Assembly: GCA_015075175.1 (NCBI GenBank)
Contig: JABTUV010000018.1
Location: 1 to 64,000 of the forward strand
Length of the DNA: 64,000 nucleotides
Direction: 5' to 3'
DNA from: a bacterium
GTDB taxonomy: Bacteria > Hinthialibacterota > Hinthialibacteria > H5-UNCL2
Shown: positions 55,784 through 64,000 of the stretch, in pieces
Position numbering within the stretch: position 1 is the stretch's first letter
How the letters are laid out: each line of letters starts with the position of its first letter
Translations under genes and position numbers: made by a program
The notes under the pieces: generated by a model
What the model saw: only the letters and a program-made list of their open reading frames with translations
What the model was told of the DNA's origin: nothing
The model's database searches: none

Positions 55784-56211
55784 ATGGAGGCATTCGGCAA
55801 GGGAGACAAGGGAGGGATGGTGCTGGGAGGGACGCTGTTGCGTTTGGGTCTCGGTGTGCTCTTTGCCGTCGCGGGCCTCAACAAGTTCATCGGCGGCTAC
55901 TTTGCCTTCGCGGAGGGGATGACGACGAACTTCGCGGAGACGTGGTTGCCGGCCTTCGTGGTCATCCCGTTCGCGTATGTATTGCCTTTTCTGGAGGTGG
56001 TGGTCGGCGCACTCCTGGTCGTCGGGCTTTTCACGCGGCTGACGCTCGTGGTCACGGGCCTGCTTTGATCGTGCTGGCGTTCGGCACTGATGCTGCAGGG
56101 CAGGCCTCGGTGGTATCCGCAAATCTCACCTACGTGCTGATGGCGGCGGTCGCGCTGGGGATGCTGGGAGAGGGGAATCCCTACTCGCTGGACGCCCTGC
56201 GGTGCAAGTGA
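55784..56211 (+). CDS. DoxX-family membrane protein (one frameshift)
   Basis: A protein of about 142 residues with four membrane helices, starting at ATG 55784 after AAGGAGG. Helix 1 is LLRLGLGVLFAVAGLNKFIGG, then TWLPAFVVIPFAYVLPFLEV with the conserved Pro-Glu and VVGALLVVGLFTRLTLVVTGLL. A T-run at 56064-56066 appears one base short; restoring it gives GLLLIVLAFGTDAAGQ, continuing to LTYVLMAAVALGMLGEGN. DoxX-like proteins are linked to thiol and redox stress in some bacteria. It diverges from sdhC. Confidence 0.82.
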
Positions 56212-56216
56212 CTCTT

Positions 56217-56333
56217 GTGGACTGCGGCAGCTTGCTGCCGCGCTCTACGCTCCCCGCTTGACCAAGCGGGGACCATGCGCCGTAGTTGCGCAGCGTGCTG
56301 CGCGCGCCAGCAAGCCGGCGCAGTCCAAATCCG
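56217..56333. repeat. Composite CGGCAGC-type repeat
   Basis: GTGGACTGCGGCAGCTTGCTGCCGC is followed by CCCCGCTTGACCAAGCGGGG (a perfect hairpin) and GCGCAGCGTGCTGCGC. It separates the convergent DoxX and rsmG genes and may serve as a bidirectional terminator-like element. Confidence 0.65.
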
Positions 56334-57041
56334 TCACCCGCGCAGGGGGCGCTTGTGCGGCACGCCGGTGCGGCGGGGGTAGCGGTCGGGGGTGGGGGCG
56401 ACTTTGTCGACCACGACCAGGCTGCGGGTGTGGGGAAGGCCGGGCAGGCGGTACTCCTCGATTCGCACGACTTCTCCGCCCAGTTGGCGCAGGGCGTGCA
56501 GGGCCTGGCGCGCCTCCTCACGAGACGATTTGCCCTTATAGGCGATCATGCGCCCGCCCACGCGGAGGAAGGGCAGCCCCAGCTCGGCCAGCACGCCCAG
56601 GTTGTCCACGGCGCGCACCACGACGCCGTCGAAGCGCTCGCGCAGGGCGGGATCGCGGCCCGCCTCCTCGGCCCGGCCTAACCGCACCTCAAGATGGGTC
56701 AATCCGTGCGCCTCGGCAAAATGGCGCGCGAACGTCAGCGGTTTCTCGCGCGCGTCCAGGAGAGTGAGGCGCATTTCCGGGCACACGACGGCCAGCGGCA
56801 GGCCCGGCAGGCCCGGCCCCGAACCCAGGTCCAGCCAGCGTCCGCTCCATGCCCACTCCGCCAAGCGCACCAGCGGATAGAGCGAATCCACCAGGTGCAA
56901 GACCGCGAACTGCCGTCCGTCGCGCGTGCCCGTCAGGTTGCCGGGATAGTGGCGGACTTCGCGCGAAAACGCTTCCAGGACGGGCAGGACCTGGGCGCGG
57001 CCGGGGAAGTGCTCCTTGAACCAGACGGCAAAATCAAACAC
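56334..57041 (-). CDS. rsmG: 16S rRNA (guanine527-N7)-methyltransferase
   Basis: A 235-residue methyltransferase that modifies G527 of 16S rRNA. Motifs seen are NLTGTRDGRQFAVLHLVDSL, the SAM loop WLDLGSGPGLPGLPLAV, LLDAREKPLTFARHFAEAHG, VVVRAVDNLG and GGRMIAYKGKS. The C-terminus has the common TRSLVVVDKV. It is 3 bases downstream of dapB, so the two form a unit. No parA/parB (often near rsmG) is seen here. Confidence 0.93.
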   Translation of the reverse strand: MFDFAVWFKEHFPGRAQVLPVLEAFSREVRHYPGNLTGTRDGRQFAVLHLVDSLYPLVRLAEWAWSGRWLDLGSGPGLPGLPLAVVCPEMRLTLLDAREKPLTFARHFAEAHGLTHLEVRLGRAEEAGRDPALRERFDGVVVRAVDNLGVLAELGLPFLRVGGRMIAYKGKSSREEARQALHALRQLGGEVVRIEEYRLPGLPHTRSLVVVDKVAPTPDRYPRRTGVPHKRPLRG

Positions 57042-57044
57042 GCT

Positions 57045-57791
57045 TCAACCAAAGAGAAGACGTTCCAGTCCGTAAGTCAGGCCCGGCAAGGCGGCGACCT
57101 TGCGCACGGCCAGGATCACGCCGGGCATGAAGCAGTTGCGGTCCAGGCTGTCGTGGCGGATCACGAGCGTCTGGCCGGCGGCGCCGAAGACGACCTCCTG
57201 GTGGGCGAGATAGCCGGGCAGGCGCACGCTGTGGATGCGCAGACCGGAGGCTTGACCGCCGCGGCTGCCGGGCAGAGTCTCCTTCTCCGCGGCGCCGGTT
57301 TTCCAGGGGATGTCCGCGCGCGCGGCGGCGACCAGCTCGGCGGTCTTCAGCGCCGTGCCGCTGGGGGCGTCGGCCTTGCCGTCGTGATGCCGCTCGATGA
57401 TCTCGCAGCGATCCATCCACGGCGCCGCCTCCGCCGCAAACCGCATCATCAGGATGGCGCCGATGGCGAAATTGGGCGCGACCAAGAGGTTCTTCTCGAT
57501 CCGGGCGCACAGCTGCGAGAGTTCCTCCAATTGCGATGCCGACAGCCCGGTGGTTCCGATGACGCCGTGCGCGCCGGCGGACAGAATCGTCCTGCAGTTT
57601 TCAAAGACCGAACCGGGATGGGTGAAATCGACGACCACGTCGGCGCGGGAGGTCCGAATGGCGTCGGCGAGGGCGTCGCCGAGATCGGTTTCGGCGACCA
57701 AGGTCATACCTTCGGCGGCGCGCACGGCGGCGACCGTCGTCGCGCCCATCTTGCCGCGCGCGCCGTTGACCAGCACTCGAATCTCGGACAT
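57045..57791 (-). CDS. dapB: 4-hydroxy-tetrahydrodipicolinate reductase
   Basis: An enzyme of the diaminopimelate/lysine pathway. The 248-residue product starts at MSEIRVLVNGARGKMG with AGGAGG upstream. The dinucleotide motif is GARGKMG (residues 10-16). DFTHPGSVFEN, the GTTGLS loop, NFAIGAILMM and the substrate motif ERHHDGKADAPSGTA are present, as is LPGYLAHQEVVFGAAGQTL at the C-terminal side. It is clustered with rsmG rather than with lysA. Confidence 0.95.
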   Translation of the reverse strand: MSEIRVLVNGARGKMGATTVAAVRAAEGMTLVAETDLGDALADAIRTSRADVVVDFTHPGSVFENCRTILSAGAHGVIGTTGLSASQLEELSQLCARIEKNLLVAPNFAIGAILMMRFAAEAAPWMDRCEIIERHHDGKADAPSGTALKTAELVAAARADIPWKTGAAEKETLPGSRGGQASGLRIHSVRLPGYLAHQEVVFGAAGQTLVIRHDSLDRNCFMPGVILAVRKVAALPGLTYGLERLLFG

Positions 57792-57799
57792 GGACACCC

Positions 57800-57936
57800 T
57801 CCTCGTAGCGCCGGCATCCTGCCGGCTTGCGTGTGGGCATCCTGCCCACACGCTTAGATTGCGCCGATCCAGATTCTCCCGCCGAAGCGTGGGGACGAGA
57901 CGTCCCCACGCGAGCCGGCAAGATGCCGGCGCTACG
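57800..57936. repeat. GTAGCGCCGGCATCCTGCCGG-type inverted repeat
   Basis: Nested hairpins: GCCGGCATCCTGCCGGC, GTGGGCATCCTGCCCAC and GTGGGGACGAGACGTCCCCAC. The outer arms GTAGCGCCGGCATC and GATGCCGGCGCTAC enclose the whole block of about 130 bases between argJ and dapB. Confidence 0.75.
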
Positions 57937-59122
57937 TTACGTGTGATACTCCGCGTTGATCTTGACGTAATCGTACGTCAAGTCGCACGTGTACGCCGTG
58001 CAGCGGGCCGAGCCTAAGCCCAGGTTGACGGTGAACTCGACCTCCGTGCCCGCGACCTGTTGGGCGGCGACGGCCTTGTCGTAGGCCAGCGGCCGGCCCG
58101 CCTCGATCACATGCTGGTTGCCGATGGTAAGAGATCTTCTCCTGGTCCACCGGGACGCCCGCGCTTCCCACCCGCGCCATGATCCGGCCCCAGTTGGGAT
58201 CGCCGCCGAACAGCGCCGTCTTGACCAGGCAGGAGGTGGAGACGTGCCGGGCGATGGTCTTGGCCTCGTCGTAGCTGCGGGCGCCCACGACATTGATGGT
58301 GAGAAAGCGCGTAGCGCCTTCGCCGTCCAGAATCAGTTGCCGGGTCAGATCCGACAGTACCCAGGTCAAGGCCTCGGAAAAGGCACGATGATCAGGGCCG
58401 CCTTGTTCCACCGGCGGATTGCCCGCCAGGCCGTTGGCCAGGACGATGACGGTGTCGCTGGTACTCTGGTCGCCGTCCACGCTCATCACGTTGAAGCTCT
58501 TTTCGACTCCCTCCACCAGGCATTCGTGCAGCAAGGGAGGGGCGATGGCGGCGTCGCTGGTGAGAAAGGCGAAGGTCGTGCCCAGGTTGGGATGCACCAT
58601 GCCCGCGCCCTTGGCGATGCCCGCGATCGTGACCGTCCGGCCGGAGAGGACGGTCTTCTTGTAGCTCTCCTTGCGGCAGGTATCGGTCGTCAGGATGGAA
58701 TCGGCGACGTAGCCGTGTTCGTCCTCGCCCAGTTCGGCCAGGGCCAGCTGGATGCCGCGGCGGATTTTGTCCATGGGCAGTTGCGCGCCGATGATGCCGG
58801 TGGTGGCCACGGCCACGTCGTGGGTGGGCACGCCCAGTCCCTGGGCGACCTGTTCGGCCATGGCCAGGGCGTTGCGTGCGCCTTCGGGGCCGGTACATAC
58901 ATTCGAGACGCCCGAGGAGGCGACGATGGCCGACAGCCGTCCGTCCGCCAGGTGGGCGCGGCACAGGTCTACCGCCGCGCCGCGCACGTGATTGAGGGTG
59001 AAGAGGCCCGCCGCGCTGGCGGGAACCTCGCTGGCAATGAGTCCCACGTCCTTGCCCTTGCGCTTGATGCCCACGTACACTCCGGAGGTCTTGTATCCGG
59101 CGGGGCGGGTCAAAATGCTCAT
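57937..59122 (-). CDS. argJ: Bifunctional ornithine acetyltransferase / N-acetylglutamate synthase (one frameshift)
   Basis: Recycles the acetyl group in arginine synthesis. ATG 59122 has GGAG eight bases upstream. Conserved parts are AGLFTLNHVRGAAVDLCR, ATTGIIGAQLPMDKI, and GIAKGAGMVHPNLGTTFAF; the Thr of the latter is the autocleavage and nucleophile position. MSVDGDQSTSDTV and FGGDPNWGRIMARVG follow. After a frame change near 58130 come AVAAQQVAGTEVEFTVNLGLG and CDLTYDYVKINAEY. The total of about 395 residues is standard. Confidence 0.94.
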
Positions 59123-59204
59123 GGCGACAGCTCCGAGAGTCGAAACTTAAGCACGTGATATTACACGAATGAGCGTGCGGCTCAAGCCTACGCTGGCGAC
59201 GGCG

Positions 59205-59262
59205 CCGCACCCCTCGATACGGCCTTCGGCCCACTCGGGGCGAGGCGCCGCGCAACTACAGT
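59205..59262. repeat. CACCCCTCGATACGGCC repeat
   Basis: Second copy of the element at 11466-11520, with the shared CCCTCGATACGGCC and GCGCAACTAC ends. Confidence 0.6.
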
Positions 59263-59326
59263 TCCGGGGCGGACCTGCCGAAAACTGTTGCGGGCGAAAA
59301 GTCTGGGTTTTCCCGGGGGGACAAGC

Positions 59327-60034
59327 ATGGACGGGGTATCTCTCACCGCGGCCTACGAGCGTCAGGCGTTCTCGCTGTCGGCCAATTATCAACTGCAATC
59401 TGAGCAACTGCTTCTGACCGGCCAGCCGGCCGGGGAGGGGCGTGGCTCGGGCGACGTGCTGGCCATTGGATCGTCGGAGACCCTCAACCTGTCCGTGAGC
59501 CTGGAGATCGTGGTCGAGCGGGCCTACGCCCGGCTGCAGGGCCGGCTGGGGGCGGAAGGCGTGCCCACGGGCGACCTGCCGGCGCGGCCCGACCTGGGGG
59601 ATTACTCCCCCGAGGCGGTCGCCGACCGCATCGTCGGTTTTGCGACCGGCTTTCTGGGAGCCTATCTGGAGAACCATGCCGATGAACCCCAAGACGAGGC
59701 TGTCTCGGCCTTCCAGCAGTTGATTCGCGACGCCATCGAGGAGGGCTTCCGGCAGGCGCGCGACATCCTCAACTCGCTCTCCGCGCTGTCGCCGGAGATC
59801 GGCGGCGTCATCGACGAGACCTTCCAGTTGACCATGCAGAAGCTGGACGAGTTTTTCGCGCGGCTGCGGGGCGAGGGGTCCGGCGGCGATGTGGTGCAAT
59901 TGTCGGGCGGCCCCCTGGCCCAGCTGGAGTATTACGAAGATCGGACCAGCATTTCGCTGTCGCTGACCTACACGCGCCAGAGCCAGCTGGTGGAAGTCGC
60001 CGCGCCCGGCCAGAGCGTTGATGTAACCACGTAG
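59327..60034 (+). CDS. DUF5610-family protein
   Basis: A 235-residue protein starting at ATG 59327. No signal peptide is seen. The centre (about residues 85-180) is a helical segment with VADRIVGFATGFLGAYLENH and IEEGFRQARDILNSL and then EIGGVIDETFQLTMQKLDEFF, matching my memory of the DUF5610 consensus. The N-terminus is Leu/Gln-rich, and the C-terminus has alternating strands (SISLSLTYTRQSQL). Function unknown; it is followed by a repeat and a tiny basic protein. Confidence 0.65.
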   Translation: MDGVSLTAAYERQAFSLSANYQLQSEQLLLTGQPAGEGRGSGDVLAIGSSETLNLSVSLEIVVERAYARLQGRLGAEGVPTGDLPARPDLGDYSPEAVADRIVGFATGFLGAYLENHADEPQDEAVSAFQQLIRDAIEEGFRQARDILNSLSALSPEIGGVIDETFQLTMQKLDEFFARLRGEGSGGDVVQLSGGPLAQLEYYEDRTSISLSLTYTRQSQLVEVAAPGQSVDVTT

Positions 60035-60132
60035 TCTGGAGTGCGGCTGCTTGCTGCCGCATGGCGCGAGCGCGGCAGCAACAGCCGCAGTCCACACGTG
60101 ATCGCGGCACAAGCAGCCGCAGTCCACACCGT
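60035..60132. repeat. CGGCTGC/GCAGCCG hairpin repeats
   Basis: GAGTGCGGCTGCTTGCTGCC opens the block and two GCAGCCGCAGTCCACAC ends close it. It is of the family also found at 23617, 51300, 52081 and 56217. Confidence 0.7.
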
Positions 60133-60220
60133 GATTCCGTGCAAAACCAGTGACATACCCGACCGGGGCCGCTACAATCCGCCGCCTGTCAAGGCCAGTA
60201 CGCATGGAGGACCATGATTC

Positions 60221-60313
60221 ATGGGTCAACAACTGCGCAAGCGCAAGCTGCTGCCCAAGCGGCGTCGGCGGCGCGAGAAGCGAGTCAAGGCGCGCCGGAA
60301 GGGTACGGCGTAA
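60221..60313 (+). CDS. Tiny Arg/Lys-rich protein (30 residues), possible ribosome-associated peptide
   Basis: ATG 60221 follows GGAGG ten bases upstream and reads 30 codons to TAA. About half the residues are Lys or Arg (LRKRKLLPKRRRRREKR), ending RRKGTA. Very short basic proteins of this look include the AURKAIP1/COX24-like and bTHX-like ribosomal proteins. The size, the ribosome site and the extreme composition favour a real gene over chance. The exact family is not certain. It lies alone between repeats. Confidence 0.55.
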   Translation: MGQQLRKRKLLPKRRRRREKRVKARRKGTA

Positions 60314-60390
60314 GGTCAGCGCCTAATTTTGCGGGTAGCTTTGCCAATTGTGACAAATCTTGCGGAAAAATTAGGCGCTGACCCTAATTT
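60313..60390. repeat. GGTCAGCGCCTAATTTT inverted repeat
   Basis: Arm GGTCAGCGCCTAATTTT (from 60314) and its inverse AAAAATTAGGCGCTGACC enclose about 35 bases. It can fold into a long hairpin and may also stop transcription of the tiny gene and of the convergent FAH-family gene. Confidence 0.8.
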
Positions 60391-60396
60391 TCCCCA

Positions 60397-61290
60397 TCAG
60401 GCGTCGGGCAGTTCCAGGCCCTTCTCGGTGGGTTGCCAGATGACCGGGTTGCGGAGCGTGCCCAGTCCCTCGGCATGGCACTCGACCACGTCGCCGGCGG
60501 TGATGGGGCCCACGCCTTCCGGCGTACCCATGCTCACCACGTCGCCGGGAACCAGCCGCATGGTGCGCGAGATGAACGCGAGCACCTCGCCGATGCCGAA
60601 CACCCACTGTTCCGTATTGCCCCACTGGCGCGGTTCGCCGTTGACGGAGAGGCAGAGCTGGATTTGCGGCGGCCAGCCGAACTCGTCGGGCGTAACCAGC
60701 CACGGCCCCATGGGGCCGAAGGTGTCCGGCCCCTTGGCGCGGGTCCAGGGCCATTTCTTCTCCTGGTCGGCCTTCTGCACGTCGCGCGCGGTCACGTCGT
60801 TGAAGAGCGTGTAACCCGCCACGAACAGGTCGGCGTCGGCCGGCGCAATCGCCTTGCCCTCGCGGCCGATCACGACCGCGACTTCCACCTCGTGCTCGAT
60901 GCGGCCCAGCCCGACCGGGATTTCCACCGATTCGTCCGGGCCGATGATGGAGAGCGGATTCTTGAGGAAGATCATAGGCTCGGCGGCGACCTTGTGGCCC
61001 ATTTCGGCGGCATGGGCGGCGAAGTTGCGCCCCAGGCAGAAGATGCGCGGGGGACGGGCCATGGGCGACAGAAAGCGCACTTCCTCGGCGACCGGCTGCG
61101 CGTGCGAGAGGAGATTCTGCCAGTCGGCGGGATTGCGCACGACCGAGCCCAGCACGTCCTCGAAAGCGAAGGGACCCGGCCGGCCCAGCCGGCGGGCGAG
61201 CGCGGGCGACAGGTCGTACCACTGCTCGTCGCGCGACGCCGCCAGGAATGGAGCCGGATTCTTGTCAATCGCGCAACGAGCCAGCTTCAT
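60397..61290 (-). CDS. Fumarylacetoacetate hydrolase (FAH)-family protein
   Basis: A 297-residue protein starting at MKLARCAIDKNPAPF (ATG 61290). The FAH core has IFCLGRNFAAHAAEMGHK, PMIFLKNPLSIIGPDE, the metal-binding acidic pair in IEHEVEVAVVIGREGKAI, and LFNDVTARDVQKADQEKKW. KGPDTFGPMGPWLVT and MGTPEGVGPITAGDVVECHAEGLG complete the usual pattern. Members act as 2-hydroxyhepta-2,4-diene-dioate isomerases, acylpyruvases or oxaloacetate decarboxylases; which one cannot be decided from sequence alone. Confidence 0.9.
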   Translation of the reverse strand: MKLARCAIDKNPAPFLAASRDEQWYDLSPALARRLGRPGPFAFEDVLGSVVRNPADWQNLLSHAQPVAEEVRFLSPMARPPRIFCLGRNFAAHAAEMGHKVAAEPMIFLKNPLSIIGPDESVEIPVGLGRIEHEVEVAVVIGREGKAIAPADADLFVAGYTLFNDVTARDVQKADQEKKWPWTRAKGPDTFGPMGPWLVTPDEFGWPPQIQLCLSVNGEPRQWGNTEQWVFGIGEVLAFISRTMRLVPGDVVSMGTPEGVGPITAGDVVECHAEGLGTLRNPVIWQPTEKGLELPDA

Positions 61291-61575
61291 CCGTTCCGCC
61301 CCCCCATCCTGCCCAAGTCCCGGGTGGCTCGGGCATTTCTGTCCGAGGGACGGGCAGGAAGGCCTGCCGCCCCTCCCCCACACACACCAAGGGCATCATG
61401 GCAAGCCGTCCGCCCGATTGCAAGTCCGGCGGTAACGACCATCCCGGTCGGCCAATCCGCAAATTCCTCTGGTTTTCGCCGTTCCGCGCGGCTAACGTGC
61501 GGGGTTGGGACGCGGGTGCGCCTCCGACCATGACGATGACCATCAGCGCCAGGAAAGGACTGCCGGTACGCTGCC

Positions 61576-62763
61576 ATGACGCCTGAGCAGATCAGCCACA
61601 TCATCAACGAGCTGGGCGAGGATCGCGCGCGCTACTACAACGCGGCCGCCGCGCCCATCATGCAGACCTCGATCTTCACGTTTCCCACCACCGAGGAGCT
61701 GGCGGAGGGACTGTCCCACAGTTTTGAGCGCAACGTGTACTCGCGCGGCCAGAATCCCACCAACCAGATCCTGCAGAAGAAGCTGGCGGCGCTGGAGGGG
61801 ACGGAGGAATGCCTGCTCTTTTCCTCCGGGGTGGCGGCGATCTCGGCGGCGGTGTTGAACGAGGTCGGCGCGGGGGACCACATGGTGATGGTGGACAAGG
61901 CGTATGGGCCGGCGCGCGCGCTGGCGGGCAAGTACCTGGCCCGCTTCGGCGTCGAGTGCAGCCTGGCCGACGGCAAGGACCCGGAGGCCATCGCTGCGGC
62001 CTTCCGGCCCAACACAAAGGTCCTCTATCTGGAGACGCCTAGTTCCATGGTGTTGGAATTGCAGGACCTGACGGCGTGCGCCGAGCTGGCGCGGCGGCAC
62101 GGGGTGGTTACCATCTGCGACAACACCTACGCGACTCCGCTCTATCAACGGCCGGCGGAGCATGGCATCGACGTGGTCGTGCACTCGGCCAGCAAGTACC
62201 TGGGCGGTCACAGCGACCTGGTGGGAGGGGTGGTGTGCACGGACGGCGAGCGGGCGCGGCGCATCTTCGCCGGTGAATATCTGACGCTGGGCGGCGTCAT
62301 GCCTCCCTTCCACGCCTGGCTGATCCTGCGCTCGCTGCGAACCCTGCCCCTCCGCATGGAGCGTCACGCCGCGACCGCTTTGCGGCTGGCGCAGTGGTTG
62401 GAAACGCATCCGCGCGTGCTCGCCGTGCATCATCCCTTTCTTCCCAGCCATCCTCAATACGAGCTGGCGCGGCGGCAGATGCAGTCGGGCACGGGACTCT
62501 TCAGTTTCGAGCTGGATGCGCCCGACCGGGAGGCGATCTTCAGCTTCTGCGACCACCTCAAGTGCTTCCACCGGGCCATCAGCTGGGGCGGCTACGAATC
62601 GCTGGTTTGCCCGACCGCGGCATCCTACAATCGGCAGGCGCAGCCCTCCCCTTATCCGTGGAACCTGATCCGGCTGCACGCGGGGCTGGAAGACCCGGAC
62701 CTCTTGCAGGCGGACTTGGAGGCGGCGCTGGCCATGGTCCCCGCGACGGCGGCGACGGCGTAA
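61576..62763 (+). CDS. Cys/Met-metabolism PLP-dependent enzyme (cystathionine gamma-synthase / beta-lyase family)
   Basis: A 395-residue enzyme. The PLP lysine is in VVHSASKYLGGHSDLVGG. Also seen are YSRGQNPTNQILQKKLAALEG, ECLLFSSGVAAISAAVLN, YLETPSSMVLELQDL, and TICDNTYATPLYQRPAEHG. The C-terminal domain has ISWGGYESLVCPTAA and LIRLHAGLEDPDLLQADL. Family members include MetB, MetC, MetY and methionine gamma-lyase; substrate choice cannot be read with confidence. No other methionine gene is adjacent. Confidence 0.92.
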   Translation: MTPEQISHIINELGEDRARYYNAAAAPIMQTSIFTFPTTEELAEGLSHSFERNVYSRGQNPTNQILQKKLAALEGTEECLLFSSGVAAISAAVLNEVGAGDHMVMVDKAYGPARALAGKYLARFGVECSLADGKDPEAIAAAFRPNTKVLYLETPSSMVLELQDLTACAELARRHGVVTICDNTYATPLYQRPAEHGIDVVVHSASKYLGGHSDLVGGVVCTDGERARRIFAGEYLTLGGVMPPFHAWLILRSLRTLPLRMERHAATALRLAQWLETHPRVLAVHHPFLPSHPQYELARRQMQSGTGLFSFELDAPDREAIFSFCDHLKCFHRAISWGGYESLVCPTAASYNRQAQPSPYPWNLIRLHAGLEDPDLLQADLEAALAMVPATAATA

Positions 62764-62995
62764 CAGCCCGTTGGAGAAGTGGGCCGGGCGCCCCTGTCGG
62801 GCGCCGGCGTCCCACCTGCGTATCCTGTTTCCCAACATTCCCGTCGATTGCCTCCCGCGCGCGCCGGACGGGGGTCGCCGCAGCTTCATAAATCTTTGAT
62901 TTTGTGCAATTGCGTGCCGCGCGTCGACTGGCACGGGCCGTGCTCCACCCTCACCGGCTGTAGCCACAGGAACAACACTTGAGTAGGAGGAACCA

Positions 62996-63544
62996 ATGAA
63001 GATCGCACGGGGAAAAGTTCTCGCCTTACTGGTCGCGGTCGGGACGGGCGGACTGCTCCTGGCGGCGGCGACAGGCGATGCGCAACGCGAAGGCAGCGCT
63101 CGCGGCAAGCTGCGGGTCGGGGTTTACGACTCGCGCGCCGTCGCCCTCGCCTACGCGCCGTCGCGCTTCAATCCCGCCAAGGAGAAGCTGGCGGAGTTCA
63201 AGGAGGCAGAGGCGAAGGGCGATACCGACCGCCAGGCGCAGCTGAAGGCGTGGGGCGAATTGCACCAACAGCAGCTGCACTGGCAGGGCTTCGGACGCTA
63301 TCCGGTGGACGACCTGTTGAAACACATCGAGGCTGAATTGCCGCGCATCGCGCGCGAGGCCGGCGTGGACGTGATCACAGCCAGCCCGGACTATCTTGGA
63401 GCCGACGTCGAGCTCGTGGACGTCACGGAGAAGCTGGTCGCGCCGTTCCAGCCGAACGAGCGGACGATCAAGTGGATCCGGGATCTGAAGAGGCAGCCGC
63501 CCGCGTCCTTTGCGACGCTGGCGCGGATGAAACACGACGATTGA
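62996..63544 (+). CDS. Secreted OmpH/Skp-like hypothetical protein
   Basis: A 182-residue exported protein; ATG 62996 follows AGGAGGA. The signal peptide spans about residues 8-28. The mature part opens LRVGVYDSRAVALAYAPS, has a charged helical stretch (AKEKLAEFKEAEAKGDTDRQ, then LKAWGELHQQQLHWQGF) and ends with ELPRIAREAGVDVITASPDY and a VDVTEKLVAPF strand. This resembles the OmpH/Skp layout, with a shortened helical part. The chaperone role is not certain. I could not match it to a named family. Confidence 0.55.
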   Translation: MKIARGKVLALLVAVGTGGLLLAAATGDAQREGSARGKLRVGVYDSRAVALAYAPSRFNPAKEKLAEFKEAEAKGDTDRQAQLKAWGELHQQQLHWQGFGRYPVDDLLKHIEAELPRIAREAGVDVITASPDYLGADVELVDVTEKLVAPFQPNERTIKWIRDLKRQPPASFATLARMKHDD

Positions 63545-63875
63545 ACGGCCGCCGGGCGTTCACCGGACCGCCCGCCTCGCTCCGGCAGGGCGGGCGATTC
63601 ACTGGCAGTGGCGTGCCAGACGGCACCTCGGCGCCGGCGAACAGGATCTTCTTGACGGGCAGGCCGAGCCGCGCTGGAGGGACGACGGTCCTCTCCGGCG
63701 CGTCGCGCTACGGCGAGATTGCGTAGAAGACATCATCTGCCTTCTCAACATCTTGTGCCAGCCAGCCCGTCCGCCCCCAGTATCTTGCCGAGTTCTCAGC
63801 TTGGTTTCCGAAAGCGAGGCGAGTACAATGGAGGATGGTGACCGATATAAATAAAATATAAAGACAATTCTGTTC
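63545..63875. other. Gene-free region upstream of dnaE
   Basis: A hairpin CGCCCGCC ... GGCGGGCG (63569-63596) follows the 62996 gene by about 25 bases without a T-run. The sequence becomes AT-rich toward 63841-63870, where ATATAAATAAAATATAAAG could hold promoter elements for dnaE. No gene is seen. Confidence 0.4.
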
Positions 63876-64000
63876 ATGACCTCAAGCGTTCTCGATTTGT
63901 CCATCTCCATTTGCACACCGAGTACAGCCTCCTGGACGGGGCCTGCTGCATCAAAGGCAAGAAATCGGGCGACCCTTCCCCGCTGTTCGCGCAGGTCAAG
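63876..64000 (+). CDS. dnaE: DNA polymerase III alpha subunit, N-terminal fragment (one frameshift)
   Basis: Only the start of the gene is in the window. The PHP-domain opening RFVHLHLHTEYSLLDGA (with the metal-binding His-x-His) is read in the frame starting at 63893, then CCIKGKKSGDPSPLFAQVK runs to the edge. The likely ATG is at 63876 in a different frame, so one base is out of register near 63890. Such a short N-terminal extension before FVHLH is normal for DnaE. The replicative polymerase role is from family knowledge. Confidence 0.85.
   Translation, partial: MTSSVLDLSISICTPSTASWTGPAASKARNRATLPRCSRRS

Noticed and set aside
63599-63916. A 105-codon minus-strand open frame at the right end
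   Set aside because: It overlaps the dnaE start and has no ribosome site or recognisable domain.

Overview
The window is a GC-rich piece of a bacterial chromosome, most likely from a metagenome assembly. It carries about 50 protein genes, one tRNA and many intergenic palindromic repeats; I see no transposase, integrase, phage gene, rRNA or CRISPR array. The gene mix suggests a free-living heterotroph with a Gram-negative-type envelope: xylan and glycan enzymes, a type II secretion or type IV pilus-like pseudopilin system, an oxidative TCA cycle (mitochondrial-type aconitase, succinate dehydrogenase CAB, malic enzyme), and biosynthesis of lysine, leucine, arginine and asparagine. Thr-Pro linkers ahead of a dockerin-like tail, DUF2961/GH172, DUF5610 and very large secreted proteins recall poorly cultured phyla of the Planctomycetota/Sumerlaeota/Hydrogenedentota kind. 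That placement is inference; no marker here fixes the phylum.

Layout. 1-3 kb: a cytochrome peroxidase-like gene (cut by the window edge) and katG. 3-8.5 kb: a secreted CBM60-GH10 xylanase and a large carboxypeptidase-regulatory-like repeat protein. 8.6-18 kb: ligA, a methyltransferase, an orphan solute-binding protein, a pilin-like protein, an unknown protein and lysA. 18-22 kb: a secreted beta-propeller protein and a GH172 enzyme. 22.5-29.5 kb: leuB, aconitase, asnB, a ferredoxin and a STAS protein. 29.8-35.3 kb: tRNA-Ile, a GspG-like pseudopilin, RseC-like, ACT-malic enzyme, DinB and small proteins. 35.6-44.8 kb: a four-gene minor-pseudopilin operon (H-I-J-K order, 4-nt stop/start overlaps) plus a second GspG-like gene. 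44.9-52 kb: a DtxR-family regulator, ribF, an HTH-receiver protein, two alpha/beta hydrolases, VanW and a HEPN/MNT pair. 52-64 kb: sdhCAB, DoxX, rsmG, dapB, argJ, DUF5610, a tiny basic protein, an FAH-family enzyme, a Cys/Met PLP enzyme, an OmpH-like protein and the start of dnaE.

The most unusual content is the pseudopilin operon. Its GspI-, GspJ- and GspK-like proteins contain many acidic Asp-rich loops resembling calcium-binding repeats. The GspK-like protein is about 1,640 residues, roughly five times the usual size, and also holds a lamin-tail-like segment. It looks like a pseudopilus tip remodelled into a large, probably calcium-dependent, surface or cargo-recognition protein.

Data quality matters here. 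At least fifteen genes, many of them housekeeping genes (ligA, leuB, argJ, sdhA, sdhC, malic enzyme, dnaE), are broken by single-base frame changes, often in short homopolymer runs, while the reading frame resumes with conserved sequence. I treat these as probable sequencing or assembly indels and annotate each as one gene spanning all frames.
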